NCBI RefSeq assembly: GCF_022346615.1
Contig: NZ_JAKRNS010000003.1
Span: 62,001-126,000, forward strand
Source of the DNA: Staphylococcus sp. ACRSN
GTDB lineage: Bacteria; Bacillota; Bacilli; Staphylococcales; Staphylococcaceae
Direction of reading: 5' to 3'
DNA length: 64,000 nucleotides
Part shown: in pieces, positions 18,582 through 27,475 of the stretch
How the letters are laid out: each line of letters starts with the position of its first letter
Numbering within the stretch: the stretch's first letter is position 1
The notes under the pieces: generated by a model
Database searches by the model: none
What the model was told of the DNA's origin: nothing
Seen by the model: only the letters and a program-made list of their open reading frames with translations
Program-made: the position numbers and the translations under genes

Positions 18582-19094
18582 ATGGAATGGATTTTACCTA
18601 TAGCTGGAATTATCGCTGCGATCGCATTTCTTATACTAGTAATTGGTATCGTAGTAGTATTACTTTCAGTCAAGAAAAACTTAGATCACGTTGCTAAAAC
18701 ACTTGATGGTGTTGAAGGACAAATTCAAGGTATTACACGTGAATCAACGGATTTACTTCATAAAGCTAATCGCTTAACAGAAGATATCCAAGGCAAATCA
18801 GATCGTTTGAACTCAGTAGTTGATGCCGTTAAAGGTATTGGTGATTCAGTACAAACTTTAAACGGTTCAGTAGACCGAGTTACAAACTCAATTACGCACA
18901 ACATTTCTCAAAATGAAGATAAAATTTCTCAAGTTGTTCAATGGTCAAATGTTGCAATGGAAGTTGCTGACAAATGGCAAAACAGAAGAAATCGTAGAAA
19001 TAGTGCAAATTATAAAACAAGTGGAGTAGCTGATGATTCAAACTTCTCAAACGAAGGTAACCATAGCTATACTACACGCGTTGATAATAAATAA
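18582..19094 (+). CDS. DUF948 protein, YtxG-like
   Basis: 170 residues. One membrane helix (about 5-30, LPIAGIIAAIAFLILVIGIVVVLLSV) is followed by a cytoplasmic coiled-coil-like region with heptad spacing (LDHVAKTLDGVEGQIQGITR...), as in the DUF948/YtxG family. In B. subtilis YtxG belongs to the general stress operon ytxGHJ. Molecular role unknown. TAGGAGGCG precedes the ATG. A 17-base hairpin separates it from the next gene. Confidence 0.85.
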   Translation: MEWILPIAGIIAAIAFLILVIGIVVVLLSVKKNLDHVAKTLDGVEGQIQGITRESTDLLHKANRLTEDIQGKSDRLNSVVDAVKGIGDSVQTLNGSVDRVTNSITHNISQNEDKISQVVQWSNVAMEVADKWQNRRNRRNSANYKTSGVADDSNFSNEGNHSYTTRVDNK

Positions 19095-19110
19095 TTCATA
19101 TACTTAAACA

Positions 19111-19158
19111 AACAAATGCACTTAAATGAGGATTTAAACTTATTTAAGTGCATTTGTT
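19111..19158 (+). repeat. 17-base-pair perfect hairpin between ytxG- and ytxH-like genes
   Basis: AACAAATGCACTTAAAT (19111-19127) is perfectly complementary to ATTTAAGTGCATTTGTT (19142-19158), with a 14-base loop. No T run follows; instead the ribosome binding site GGGGG of the next gene begins about 3 bases later. It could be a processing or stability element, or an inefficient terminator. Confidence 0.8.
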
Positions 19159-19175
19159 ATAGGGGGCTATCAATT

Positions 19176-20654
19176 ATGAAGTATTACAATCGAGATGATT
19201 ATGAAAGAAATTTAGAAAGTTATGAAGTACCAGAATATTTTACAAAAGACAGTAGAAATATTTTTGTCTATGGTTTCATTGTTGGTGCAGTCATAGGTTC
19301 AGCTATAGGTTTAGTAACTTTAAATAAACCGCGTAGTGATAAACATTCTGATAAACAAACAAAAGAGAACCAATTTAAATCTAGTATAATAAATCAAACT
19401 GAAGCGGATCAACTTGCTGCAGAAGAACAAGTTGATAGTATCAAATCTTCAATTGATAAGCAAAATGATGTATCAGCTGAAACATTGGCAGCACAAAAGG
19501 TTGCAATTAAAGAAGAAGCTGAAGAACATAATTTAGCTGACACATCACCAAATGCACAATCACCAAATCAACAACAAGAACAAACAGAAGATGATAGTAA
19601 TATCGCAGGACTAGAAACTCAGCATATAGATGCTACAAAACAACCAACCCAAAACGAAGTAGCAGCACAACAAGAGGCTATTAAAGAAGAAACACCGAAT
19701 AGTAACTTAAATGATGGTGGAGTAGCTGAAACACAAGCTGAAAGTGAACTAGAAACTCAGCATATAGATGCTACAAAACAACCAACTCAAAGTGAAGTAG
19801 CAGCGCAACAAGAAGCGATTAAAGAAGAAACACCGAATAATTCTATTGATAATAACACATCAAAGGCTAAAGGTACTAAACTTACTGCAGCGGCAGCAGG
19901 TGGTACGGTTGCAGCTGCAGGAGTAGCTAAAGCTGCAAGTGATAAAGAAGAAAAAATTGCTAATGATTCTGAAACAGCAAAAAGCACAGATGAAATAGTT
20001 AATTCTGATGAGCAACAAGGCACATCGAACACTACAAAATCTACACCTAATTTAGTTTCTAAAAATGATTCAAATTCTAGTAATAAAGCAATACCTACAG
20101 GGATAGTAACTGCTTCTGGATTAGCAGTAGCTGCAAAATCAAAACAATCAGCACTTAAAAATGATTCAAATGTTTCTGATAAGACAGCTGAATTATTAAA
20201 ACCAGAAGGTATTCAATCCAATAGCAATAAAGAAGTACCACAACTTGTTTCAAAAAATAAAGTTGATACTTCAGTAGAATCTACTGATAAAGTAGATAAT
20301 TCTTCAGACAAAGGCAATAAAGCTGTGGCATCTTCTGTGCCATCTAAACCACATGATGCAGAAAGACGTGTAGAACAAGTACATGAAACAGTGAGCTTTA
20401 AAGATGGTATAATTTCTCATGATAAAGCTGGACAAGTAAATAATAATCAAAAAGGTAACGCCACTAACTCAGTTAAAGAAGAAAATGTAGATTACAATGA
20501 GGGTATCATTACTCATGGAAGCGAAAATAATTCATCTGAAACAAATCATGATCCATCAAATGATAATAATGTTGCCTATTCAAAAAATCGTCCACAAACA
20601 AAAAAAGCTGAAAAGGCTAAAAGTAAAATAGCAAAACGAACATTTAATGATTAA
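19176..20654 (+). CDS. YtxH-like N-terminus with long repeat-rich acidic tail
   Basis: 492 residues from ATG 19176, where MKYYNRDDYERNLE follows a GGGGG ribosome binding site; an in-frame ATG at 19116 lies within the hairpin and is unlikely. A single hydrophobic segment (IFVYGFIVGAVIGSAIGLVTL, about 28-48) is followed by about 440 residues of polar, disordered-looking sequence. Two near-identical 30-residue units starting LETQHIDATKQPTQ (DNA 19611-19701 and 19749-19839) and alanine-rich hydrophobic patches (GTVAAAGVAKAA; ASGLAVAAK) interrupt it, and FKDGIISHD recurs as YNEGIITHG near the end. Function unknown. Context suggests a stress-related envelope protein. Confidence 0.75.
   Translation: MKYYNRDDYERNLESYEVPEYFTKDSRNIFVYGFIVGAVIGSAIGLVTLNKPRSDKHSDKQTKENQFKSSIINQTEADQLAAEEQVDSIKSSIDKQNDVSAETLAAQKVAIKEEAEEHNLADTSPNAQSPNQQQEQTEDDSNIAGLETQHIDATKQPTQNEVAAQQEAIKEETPNSNLNDGGVAETQAESELETQHIDATKQPTQSEVAAQQEAIKEETPNNSIDNNTSKAKGTKLTAAAAGGTVAAAGVAKAASDKEEKIANDSETAKSTDEIVNSDEQQGTSNTTKSTPNLVSKNDSNSSNKAIPTGIVTASGLAVAAKSKQSALKNDSNVSDKTAELLKPEGIQSNSNKEVPQLVSKNKVDTSVESTDKVDNSSDKGNKAVASSVPSKPHDAERRVEQVHETVSFKDGIISHDKAGQVNNNQKGNATNSVKEENVDYNEGIITHGSENNSSETNHDPSNDNNVAYSKNRPQTKKAEKAKSKIAKRTFND
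19611..19839 (+). repeat. Two 91-base direct repeats inside the ytxH-like gene
   Basis: Copy 1 is 19611-19701 and copy 2 is 19749-19839, 138 bases apart. They differ at only a few positions, almost all silent. A third, degenerate unit (AAQKVAIKEEAEE) is recognisable at protein level shortly upstream. Confidence 0.85.
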
Positions 20655-21101
20655 TTAAAGATACGTTATTCTTTAAATTTGAGAATGTTTGAGAGTAAAG
20701 ACAAACCTAAGAATTATGTCTTAGGTTTGTCTTTTTTATGTTATTGCAAGTATTATGATTATTGATTATGTGCTTTTAACATTATTAAAAATAAAAGTAG
20801 AATCGTAAGTTATATATTTCAATTATTAGGTAACGCTTTAAAACTGTATAGTGATAAAGGTTGCATTAAAAATATAAATTTTTTGTTATTTTATTAATAA
20901 ATTTGATCAAAAGTGTAAAATATAACTAGTATATGACTGAAAATTCAGTTATCATTAGTGTTATTCATTAAAAAAGTAAAATATTTTAAATAGTGACTTG
21001 AACTTATTGTAACTTATTGTTAGAATTACGTTTAACAAATATTTTATCGCTTTAAAGCAGAATAAAATATGCAGTTTAAATTTTTCATAGAGGTGACTTA
21101 A
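20655..21101 (+). other. Long intergenic leader upstream of aroA
   Basis: 447 bases. After the terminator at 20697-20737 the stretch is very AT-rich. Visible elements: a cre-like sequence (20828-20841; TTAAAGCGTTACCT on the minus strand, one mismatch), a palindrome ACTGAA-AA-TTCAGT (20936-20949), and a perfect tandem repeat of AACTTATTGT (21001-21020). A TTGATC/TAGTAT pair (20903-20932, 18-base spacer) is a tentative promoter. No ORF was seen. Confidence 0.5.
20697..20737 (+). terminator. Intrinsic terminator after the ytxH-like gene
   Basis: A perfect 16-base stem AAAGACAAACCTAAGA / TCTTAGGTTTGTCTTT with a 6-base loop and following T run. Confidence 0.92.
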
Positions 21102-22193
21102 ATGACAGATAAATTACAAGAATACAGAGATGAAATAGTTGAAATTAATGATGAAATTTTAAAACTTTTATCTAAAAGAGGAAAATTAGCACAAAGTATA
21201 GGTGAGGAAAAACGTAAACAAGGTACTATGGTTTATGATCCTCAACGCGAAAAAGAAATGATTAATGTACTTTTAGATAAAAATGAAGGTCCATTTAACG
21301 ACAATGTGATTAAACAATTATTTAAAGAAATCTTTAAAGCCTCTACAGATCTACAAAAATCTGAAAATGAAAAACACTTATATGTTTCAAGAAAATTGAA
21401 ACCAGAAGATACAATCGTTCAATTTGATAACGGTGGTATCATTGGAGATGGAAATAAGTCATTTGTATTTGGTCCATGTTCTGTAGAATCTCAAGAACAA
21501 GTTGACGCAGTAGCAGCTAATTTACAAGCGAGAGGTGAAAAGTTCATTAGAGGTGGCGCATTTAAACCTCGTACTTCACCATATGATTTCCAAGGACTAG
21601 GTGTTGAAGGGCTTAAAATACTTAAAAATACTAAAGATAAATACGGCTTAAATGTCGTTAGTGAAATTGTGAATCCTGCAGACTTTGAAGTGGCGGATGA
21701 ATATTTAGATGTATTCCAAATAGGTGCACGTAACATGCAAAACTTTGAATTGTTGAAAGAAGCAGGTCGTTCTAATAAGCCAGTATTATTAAAACGTGGC
21801 TTATCAGCTACAATCGAAGAATTCATTTATGCTGCTGAATACATTGCTGCACAAGGGAATAATAATATTATCCTTTGTGAACGAGGCATTCGTACTTATG
21901 AAAAAGCAACAAGAAATACTTTAGATATTTCAGCGGTACCAATTTTAAAACAAGGCACTCATTTACCAGTAATGGTAGATGTAACGCATAGTACAGGTAG
22001 AAAAGATATTATGTTACCAACTGCAAAAGCAGGCCTAGCTGTAGGTGCAGATGGTATTATGGCTGAGGTTCACCCAGATCCTTCTGTAGCTTTAAGTGAT
22101 AGTGGTCAACAAATGGACTTTAACGAATTTGAGAAATTTTACAATGAAATTAAGCCATTAGCAGATATGTACAATAGTAAAAAATTAAAATAA
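21102..22193 (+). CDS. aroA: Bifunctional chorismate mutase / DAHP synthase
   Basis: 363 residues. The N-terminal ~85 residues form an AroQ-type chorismate mutase helix bundle ([20 protein letters not shown], with the RKQG loop). The rest is a class I-beta (KDOPS-like) DAHP synthase: [61 protein letters not shown]. The fusion, as in Bacillus AroA, lets chorismate or prephenate inhibit the first step of the shikimate pathway through the mutase domain. The enzyme makes DAHP from PEP and erythrose-4-phosphate. GAGGTG precedes the ATG. Monocistronic, with ccpA following behind a terminator. Some staphylococcal annotations use aroG. Confidence 0.93.
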   Translation: MTDKLQEYRDEIVEINDEILKLLSKRGKLAQSIGEEKRKQGTMVYDPQREKEMINVLLDKNEGPFNDNVIKQLFKEIFKASTDLQKSENEKHLYVSRKLKPEDTIVQFDNGGIIGDGNKSFVFGPCSVESQEQVDAVAANLQARGEKFIRGGAFKPRTSPYDFQGLGVEGLKILKNTKDKYGLNVVSEIVNPADFEVADEYLDVFQIGARNMQNFELLKEAGRSNKPVLLKRGLSATIEEFIYAAEYIAAQGNNNIILCERGIRTYEKATRNTLDISAVPILKQGTHLPVMVDVTHSTGRKDIMLPTAKAGLAVGADGIMAEVHPDPSVALSDSGQQMDFNEFEKFYNEIKPLADMYNSKKLK

Positions 22194-22230
22194 ATTGTAA
22201 GTTATGTTGTGAGAAATTTTACACAGCATA

Positions 22231-22277
22231 AATATCCCTATACTACTTCAAATTGTTGTGGTATAGGGATATTTTAA
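22231..22277 (+). terminator. Intrinsic terminator after aroA
   Basis: A perfect 13-base stem AATATCCCTATAC / GTATAGGGATATT, loop of 17, then a T-rich tail. Confidence 0.88.
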
Positions 22278-22463
22278 TTTGTATTAAAGACGTACTTAAA
22301 TGAATTAACTAATCAATATTTTTGTAATAGTAGTAATATATAGTATAAATCCTGTTATATTCTATTCTTACACTATGTAAAAATAAAATATAATTATATA
22401 TAATGACATAATCATGACATTTAAAACAAAATGATTTTATATTTATAGAAAATGTGGTAAACT

Positions 22464-22491
22464 TTGAAAAGTTGTGAAAACAGAGTATAAT
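22464..22491 (+). promoter_or_regulatory. SigA promoter of ccpA
   Basis: TTGAAA (22464-22469) and TATAAT (22486-22491) with a 16-base spacer. Start near 22498, giving a very short leader. The remainder of the 328-base gap between aroA and ccpA is AT-rich and otherwise featureless apart from the aroA terminator. Confidence 0.65.
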
Positions 22492-22496
22492 AACAA

Positions 22497-22510
22497 ATAA
22501 ATCGCTTACA
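22497..22510 (-). promoter_or_regulatory. cre-like operator in the ccpA leader
   Basis: On the minus strand the sequence reads TGTAAGCGATTTAT, matching TGNAANCGNWNNCW at all but one position (A for C at 13). It begins within a few bases of the predicted ccpA transcription start and touches the ribosome binding site, a position suited to autorepression. Confidence 0.5.
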
Positions 22511-22521
22511 AGGAGGAAATT

Positions 22522-23511
22522 ATGACAGTTACAATATATGATGTTGCAAGAGAAGCACGTGTTTCTATGGCAACTGTATCACGTGTCGTTAATGGTAACC
22601 AAAACGTTAAACCTGAAACTAGAGACAAAGTGAACGAAGTGATAAAAAAATTAAATTACCGTCCAAATGCAGTAGCACGTGGATTGGCTAGTAAACGTAC
22701 TACAACCGTAGGCGTAATTATTCCAGATATTTCAAATGTATATTATTCTCAGTTAGCTAGAGGATTAGAAGACATCGCTACGATGTATAAATATCATTCA
22801 ATTATTTCTAACTCAGATAACGATCCAGTTAAAGAGAAAGAAATTTTTAATAATCTATTAAGTAAACAAGTAGATGGTATCATTTTCTTAGGTGGTACAA
22901 TTTCAGAAGAGATTAAAGACCTTATTAACAAATCATCCGTGCCAGTTGTTGTGTCTGGTACAAATGGTAAAGATGATGGAATTGCTTCAGTTAATATTGA
23001 TTTTAAAACGGCAGCTAAAGAAATTACGAGTCAATTAATCAATAATGGCGCGAAGACATTTGCTTTCGTAGGTGGAGATTACTCTAAGAAAGCTCAAGAA
23101 GATGTATTAGTTGGGTTGAAAGAAGTATTATCACAGCATCAATTACAATTAGATGATACGCTAATCTTTAATGGAAATGAAACTTATAAAGATGGCGTAC
23201 GTGCTTTTGAATCTTTAAAGTCTGCTAAGCCAGATGCTATTCTATCGATAAGTGATGAGCAAGCAATTGGATTAGTACATTCAGCGCAAGATGTTGGTGT
23301 AAAAGTCCCTGAATCATTACAAATTGTAAGTTTTAACAATACAAGATTAGTGGAAATGGTTAGACCACAATTATCAAGTGTTATTCAACCACTATATGAC
23401 ATTGGTGCTGTTGGAATGAGATTACTTACAAAATATATGAATGAAGAAGAAATTGAAGAACCGAATGTTATATTACCTCATAGAATTGAATATAGAGGTA
23501 CAACAAAATAA
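22522..23511 (+). CDS. ccpA: Catabolite control protein A
   Basis: 329 residues of the LacI/GalR family. The N-terminal helix-turn-helix is [20 protein letters not shown], followed by the hinge [17 protein letters not shown]; the remainder is the periplasmic-binding-protein-like effector domain that contacts HPr-Ser46-P. CcpA binds cre operators to repress or activate carbon metabolism genes. AAGGAGG lies before the ATG. Its position upstream of acuC/acuA/acsA is conserved from Bacillus (aroA-ccpA, with acuABC-acsA adjacent), and cre-like sites occur near several genes of this window including its own leader. Confidence 0.97.
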   Translation: MTVTIYDVAREARVSMATVSRVVNGNQNVKPETRDKVNEVIKKLNYRPNAVARGLASKRTTTVGVIIPDISNVYYSQLARGLEDIATMYKYHSIISNSDNDPVKEKEIFNNLLSKQVDGIIFLGGTISEEIKDLINKSSVPVVVSGTNGKDDGIASVNIDFKTAAKEITSQLINNGAKTFAFVGGDYSKKAQEDVLVGLKEVLSQHQLQLDDTLIFNGNETYKDGVRAFESLKSAKPDAILSISDEQAIGLVHSAQDVGVKVPESLQIVSFNNTRLVEMVRPQLSSVIQPLYDIGAVGMRLLTKYMNEEEIEEPNVILPHRIEYRGTTK

Positions 23512-23545
23512 TTAGGTGAGCAGTTGTTAAAATTCCTATAATATA

Positions 23546-23652
23546 AATATCCCCTTATTTTCACTATGGTCTTTGTTTATCAAGTCATTTATTACATTTT
23601 CTTGATATGATTTTTTAACCATAGAATAATGAAGATAAGGGGATATTTTTTT
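23546..23652. terminator. Large bidirectional terminator between ccpA and acuC
   Basis: AATATCCCCTTAT pairs with ATAAGGGGATATT at the base (23546-23558 with 23635-23647), continuing through CTATGGT/ACCATAG and ATCAAG/CTTGAT, so the whole 100 bases can fold into one long interrupted hairpin. A T run follows on the plus strand. Confidence 0.75.
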
Positions 23653-23669
23653 AAATATACGCTGTACCA

Positions 23670-24827
23670 TTAAATAAACCAACTGCGAACTTGCATTGCG
23701 CGCTTCATATTTATTTCACTAATTTCAGACCTTCTTGGAATAGCTTGGTATGCTTTACGATCATCTGTCCATGTTTGTGGTAATGGATTAGGAGCATATT
23801 GTTGCCATTTGTTAATCCACTTTTCAGGCAATTGTCCCTTAGGTTTAGTTTCTCCTATAAGTGCTAAAAAGACATGTGACCAAGCTCTAGGTACGACTTC
23901 CCAAATATTATATCCACCACCGCCAAACATAATTATTTTTCCATCCGTATATGTATCTGCTAAAGACTTAATCATATATGGTATTTGATATAATACATCT
24001 AATGTGCAATTCATATGTGTTAACGGATCTAAATAATGGATATCTACACCATGCACGCTTACTATAATGTCAGGTTTAAATGAAGCGATGACAGGTTCTA
24101 TAGTAGCTTTGAAAACTTCTAAAAATGAATCGTCTTCCGTATAAGGTTCTAGTGGTACATTTACTGTATAACCAAAACCTTCTTCGTTACCTCGTTCTGT
24201 ATAATGTCCTGATCCTGGGAATAAAAATTTACCCGTTTCATGTATTGAATAAATCAAAACTTGATTGTTTGTATAAAAACTCCATTGTGTACCATCACCA
24301 TGATGTGCATCTGTATCGATGCACAGGACACGTTGGTTGTAATGATGCATCAAGTATTTAATAGCAATTGCAACATCATTATAAATACAAAAACCATTTG
24401 CGCGTCCTGGTAAGCTATGATGCAATCCGCCACCTAAATGACAGCCATTTGTAATTTTATTTGTCATTATTTGATCAACTAAATTTAATGCACCCCCAAC
24501 AATTCTAGCGCTATGTTTATGCATCATGCGAAATTGTTGTGTATCATCGCCATCTAGACCGTACTTTTTGGCTTCATTATCACTAAGTATGCCATGTGAT
24601 GCATGTCGAATAGTTTGAATATAATCATAACTATGAATTAGACCGATTTCATCGTCAGTTGCTATACGTGGCGAAATGAATTGCGTATTTTGTAAGTAAC
24701 CTAAATCTATTAATAATTCAGTGGTTAATTTAAGACGCATTTGATTGAAAGGATGGCTGTTACTGAATCTATATTGTAATAAATCATTGGAATAGACGTA
24801 ACCCGTTGACTGTTGCTTTTTTTTCAT
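23670..24827 (-). CDS. acuC: Acetoin utilization protein AcuC, class I histone-deacetylase-like
   Basis: 385 residues. Zinc-deacetylase motifs are intact: LGGGLHHSLPGRANGFCIYND (tandem His136-His137), DTDAHHGDGTQ (ligands near Asp171-His175), SVHGVDIHYLDPL and FGGGGYN. In B. subtilis AcuC removes the acetyl group that AcuA puts on acetyl-CoA synthetase, reactivating it. GGGGAG precedes the ATG. It lies 13 bases downstream of acuA on the same strand, so the two are an operon transcribed divergently from acsA. The intermediate gene acuB of Bacillus is absent. Confidence 0.93.
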   Translation of the reverse strand: MKKKQQSTGYVYSNDLLQYRFSNSHPFNQMRLKLTTELLIDLGYLQNTQFISPRIATDDEIGLIHSYDYIQTIRHASHGILSDNEAKKYGLDGDDTQQFRMMHKHSARIVGGALNLVDQIMTNKITNGCHLGGGLHHSLPGRANGFCIYNDVAIAIKYLMHHYNQRVLCIDTDAHHGDGTQWSFYTNNQVLIYSIHETGKFLFPGSGHYTERGNEEGFGYTVNVPLEPYTEDDSFLEVFKATIEPVIASFKPDIIVSVHGVDIHYLDPLTHMNCTLDVLYQIPYMIKSLADTYTDGKIIMFGGGGYNIWEVVPRAWSHVFLALIGETKPKGQLPEKWINKWQQYAPNPLPQTWTDDRKAYQAIPRRSEISEINMKRAMQVRSWFI

Positions 24828-24840
24828 AAATTTCTCCCCT

Positions 24841-25473
24841 TTAAAAGAAAAAGCGATTCATGTATCTGATATCATCGAATTCTTGCAATTGATCTATAGT
24901 TATTCTAGAGCCAATTCTAGCCATCAAACAATTCGCAGGATGACTGGTTATTTCTGGATCATCTGTTGCAAAAATTTCTAGGCCCCCATAACCCATAAGT
25001 TTCTGCATAAGTTTTTTATACTCATAAACATCCAACTTTGCATTTTTTAAATCCCAGTGCCAATAATATTCAGTGGTTAATACAATGTAATCTTCATACT
25101 CATCTCCTGACAGACTGAGTTTAATCAATTTACTTCCTAGTCTTAAGTGACGATATGGTAAGCTAATTTCAATTGCACCTAATTCAATCAGGTATTCTAA
25201 ATTACCATTTGACCAACGCTCTAACGGATCGGGATAATGATAGGTGACATAACCCACAATATGTTTTTCCTGTCTTATGACAAAAATTCTACCTTCAGGC
25301 AAAGTACTAATTTCTTTTACTGCTTCAAATTGTTCTTCAGGTGAGCGAAATGATTTTAACCCTTTATCAAATGTCATTGTATCTAGATTATCAGATGAAA
25401 CAGGACCTTCAATTACAAAAGTCCCTTCGTCTAAATAAAATTCTTGAAACTGATATGTTTTTATATGATCCAT
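24841..25473 (-). CDS. acuA: Protein acetyltransferase AcuA
   Basis: 210 residues. A GNAT-type fold with EISLPYRHLRLGSKLIKLSL as the acetyl-CoA-binding segment (R/QxxGxG/A-like, here RHLRLGS). Conserved AcuA features include FRSPEEQFEAV and IVLTTEYYWHWDLKN. AcuA acetylates the catalytic-domain lysine of AcsA, switching acetate activation off. GTGAG is visible upstream of the ATG. A TATAAT on the minus strand (25528-25533) is a likely -10; two cre-like sites lie in the divergent region. Confidence 0.92.
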   Translation of the reverse strand: MDHIKTYQFQEFYLDEGTFVIEGPVSSDNLDTMTFDKGLKSFRSPEEQFEAVKEISTLPEGRIFVIRQEKHIVGYVTYHYPDPLERWSNGNLEYLIELGAIEISLPYRHLRLGSKLIKLSLSGDEYEDYIVLTTEYYWHWDLKNAKLDVYEYKKLMQKLMGYGGLEIFATDDPEITSHPANCLMARIGSRITIDQLQEFDDIRYMNRFFF

Positions 25474-25562
25474 TTTCTCACTCCAAACTATTGCATATGT
25501 ATGATTTAATCCTATTTGTTTACTATTATTATAAGTTAAAAGAAAACAAATTAATACAATAA

Positions 25563-25576
25563 TGTATTCGCTTACA
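25563..25576 (-). promoter_or_regulatory. cre operator 1 between acuA and acsA
   Basis: Minus strand TGTAAGCGAATACA matches TGNAANCGNWNNCW at every fixed position. It is 11 bases upstream of the acsA -35 and upstream of acuA, so it could serve both directions. Confidence 0.6.
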
Positions 25577-25586
25577 ATATATTATT

Positions 25587-25615
25587 TTGAAAATTCGGAA
25601 ATATTTCGTTATAAT
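25587..25615 (+). promoter_or_regulatory. SigA promoter of acsA
   Basis: TTGAAA (25587-25592), 17-base spacer, TATAAT (25610-25615). The spacer contains the palindrome GAAATATTTC. Confidence 0.75.
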
Positions 25616-25623
25616 ACTTTTTA

Positions 25624-25637
25624 AGTAAACGATTTCA
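25624..25637 (-). promoter_or_regulatory. cre operator 2, just downstream of the acsA start site
   Basis: Minus strand TGAAATCGTTTACT matches TGNAANCGNWNNCW fully (one deviation from the stricter TGWAARCGYTWNCW). Located about +2 to +16 of the acsA transcript, a road-block position. Confidence 0.5.
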
Positions 25638-25653
25638 TTAAGGGGGATTCAAA

Positions 25654-27363
25654 ATGAAAGTAGAAGTATATAAAGGGGATAGCGGTAATTTTAATCTTCA
25701 AGACTATGAACAAACATATGATACATTTGATTGGAAAGAAGTTGAAAAAGCATTTTCATGGTCAAAAACAGGAAAAGTGAATATGGCATACGAATGTATC
25801 GACCGACATGTTGATGAAGATAAAGGTGGAAAAATTGCTCTAAATTATAAAGATGATAAACGAAAAGAAAGTTATACATTTAGTGAAATGAAAGCAAATA
25901 GTAATAAAGCAGCAAATGTATTTAAAGATAAGGCAAATGTAGAGAAAGGAGATCGTGTCTTTATATTTATGCCAAGAACACCAGAACTATATTTTGCTTT
26001 ATTTGGAATATTGAAGTTAGGCGCTATTGTAGGACCACTCTTTGAAGCATTTATGGAAAAAGCGGTTGCTGATCGATTAGAAAATAGTGAGGCAAAAGTA
26101 ATTGTCACGACTAACGCTTTATTACCAAGAATTCCTAAAGATAAGTTGCCACATTTAGAAAAGATTGTTGTAGTAGATGATAATGTGGATGCTGAGTATG
26201 TAGATTTTAATAGTGAATTTGAAAAGGCAAGTGATCGTTTTGATATAGAATGGCTTACTTTAGATGACGGTTTAATTTTACATTATACATCTGGTTCTAC
26301 TGGCCAACCAAAAGGTGTGTTACATGCTCAACGTGCAATGCTACAACATTATATTTCAGGTAAATATGTGTTAGATTTCCAAGAAGATGACATATATTGG
26401 TGTACTGCTGATCCTGGATGGGTAACAGGTACATCTTATGGTATATTTAGTCCTTGGTTAAATGGTGTTACAAATTGTATCGCTGGTGGTAGATTCTCAC
26501 CTGAAGCTTGGTATGGTATGATAGAAGAATTTAAAGTTACGATTTGGTATACGGCACCGACAGCACTTCGTATGCTAATGAGTGCAGGTGATGATATCGT
26601 TGAGAAATATGATTTATCTTCTTTGAAAAGTATTTTATCTGTAGGTGAACCACTAAATCCTGAAGTGATTAAATGGGCGAAAGATATATATGGCAAACGC
26701 GTATTAGATACATGGTGGATGACAGAAACAGGTGGGCATATGATAGTCAATTATCCATCAATGGACTTGAAATTAGGTTCAATGGGTAAACCATTGCCAG
26801 GTGTTGAAGCAGCAATTGTGGATGATCAAGGTAATGAATTGCCACCGAATCGTATGGGTAACTTGGCAATGAAAAAAGGGTGGCCATCCATGATGGTATC
26901 TATTTGGAATAATCCTGAAAAATATAAATCATACTTTATAGGTGATTGGTATGTTTCTGGTGACTCCGCTTATCAAGATGAAGATGGTTATTTCTGGTTC
27001 CAAGGTCGTGTTGATGATGTCATTATGACAGCTGGTGAACGTGTAGGACCATTCGAAGTTGAATCTAAATTGGTAGAACATGAAGCGGTTGCAGAAGCCG
27101 GTGTCATTGGAAAGCCAGATCCAATTAGAGGAGAAATCATTAAAGCTTTTGTTGCTTTGCGACCTGGATTCGAAGCAACGGATGAATTAAAAGAAGAGAT
27201 ACGAAAATTTGTAAAAGAAGGTTTAGCAGCACATGCTGCACCGAGAGAAATTGATTTTAAAGATAAGTTGCCAAAAACACGTTCAGGTAAAATTATGCGT
27301 CGCGTCTTGAAAGCTTGGGAATTAGATTTGCCAGAAGGTGATTTAAGCACAATGGAAGACTAA
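25654..27363 (+). CDS. acsA: Acetyl-CoA synthetase AcsA
   Basis: 569 residues, like Bacillus AcsA. AMP-forming signature YTSGSTGQPKGVLHAQ, then WWMTETGGH, SGDSAYQDEDGYFWFQGR, and the C-terminal PKTRSGKIMRR with Lys546 as the catalytic, acetylation-target lysine. It converts acetate, ATP and CoA to acetyl-CoA for reuse of excreted acetate. AAGGGGG precedes the ATG. Divergent from acuA-acuC, whose products modify it; expression is probably CcpA-repressed via the flanking cre-like sites. Confidence 0.95.
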   Translation: MKVEVYKGDSGNFNLQDYEQTYDTFDWKEVEKAFSWSKTGKVNMAYECIDRHVDEDKGGKIALNYKDDKRKESYTFSEMKANSNKAANVFKDKANVEKGDRVFIFMPRTPELYFALFGILKLGAIVGPLFEAFMEKAVADRLENSEAKVIVTTNALLPRIPKDKLPHLEKIVVVDDNVDAEYVDFNSEFEKASDRFDIEWLTLDDGLILHYTSGSTGQPKGVLHAQRAMLQHYISGKYVLDFQEDDIYWCTADPGWVTGTSYGIFSPWLNGVTNCIAGGRFSPEAWYGMIEEFKVTIWYTAPTALRMLMSAGDDIVEKYDLSSLKSILSVGEPLNPEVIKWAKDIYGKRVLDTWWMTETGGHMIVNYPSMDLKLGSMGKPLPGVEAAIVDDQGNELPPNRMGNLAMKKGWPSMMVSIWNNPEKYKSYFIGDWYVSGDSAYQDEDGYFWFQGRVDDVIMTAGERVGPFEVESKLVEHEAVAEAGVIGKPDPIRGEIIKAFVALRPGFEATDELKEEIRKFVKEGLAAHAAPREIDFKDKLPKTRSGKIMRRVLKAWELDLPEGDLSTMED

Positions 27364-27383
27364 ATTTTAAAAATTTTCATACG

Positions 27384-27422
27384 ATGCTTAACCTACTATT
27401 ATTGTAGGTTAAGCATTTTTTA
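27384..27422 (+). terminator. Intrinsic terminator after acsA
   Basis: Perfect 13-base stem ATGCTTAACCTAC / GTAGGTTAAGCAT, 7-base loop, T run. Confidence 0.92.
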
Positions 27423-27475
27423 CTTATAAAAATTATATACATAAATCATGTAATAGCATCATATATGATTAAAAT

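Noticed and set aside
19116..19175. Upstream in-frame start extending the ytxH-like protein by 20 residues
   Set aside because: The ATG lies inside the 17-pair hairpin and has no ribosome binding site; ATG 19176 has GGGGG.
20931..20945. CodY box in the aroA leader
   Set aside because: Right half is perfect but the left half has four mismatches; better explained by the ACTGAA palindrome.
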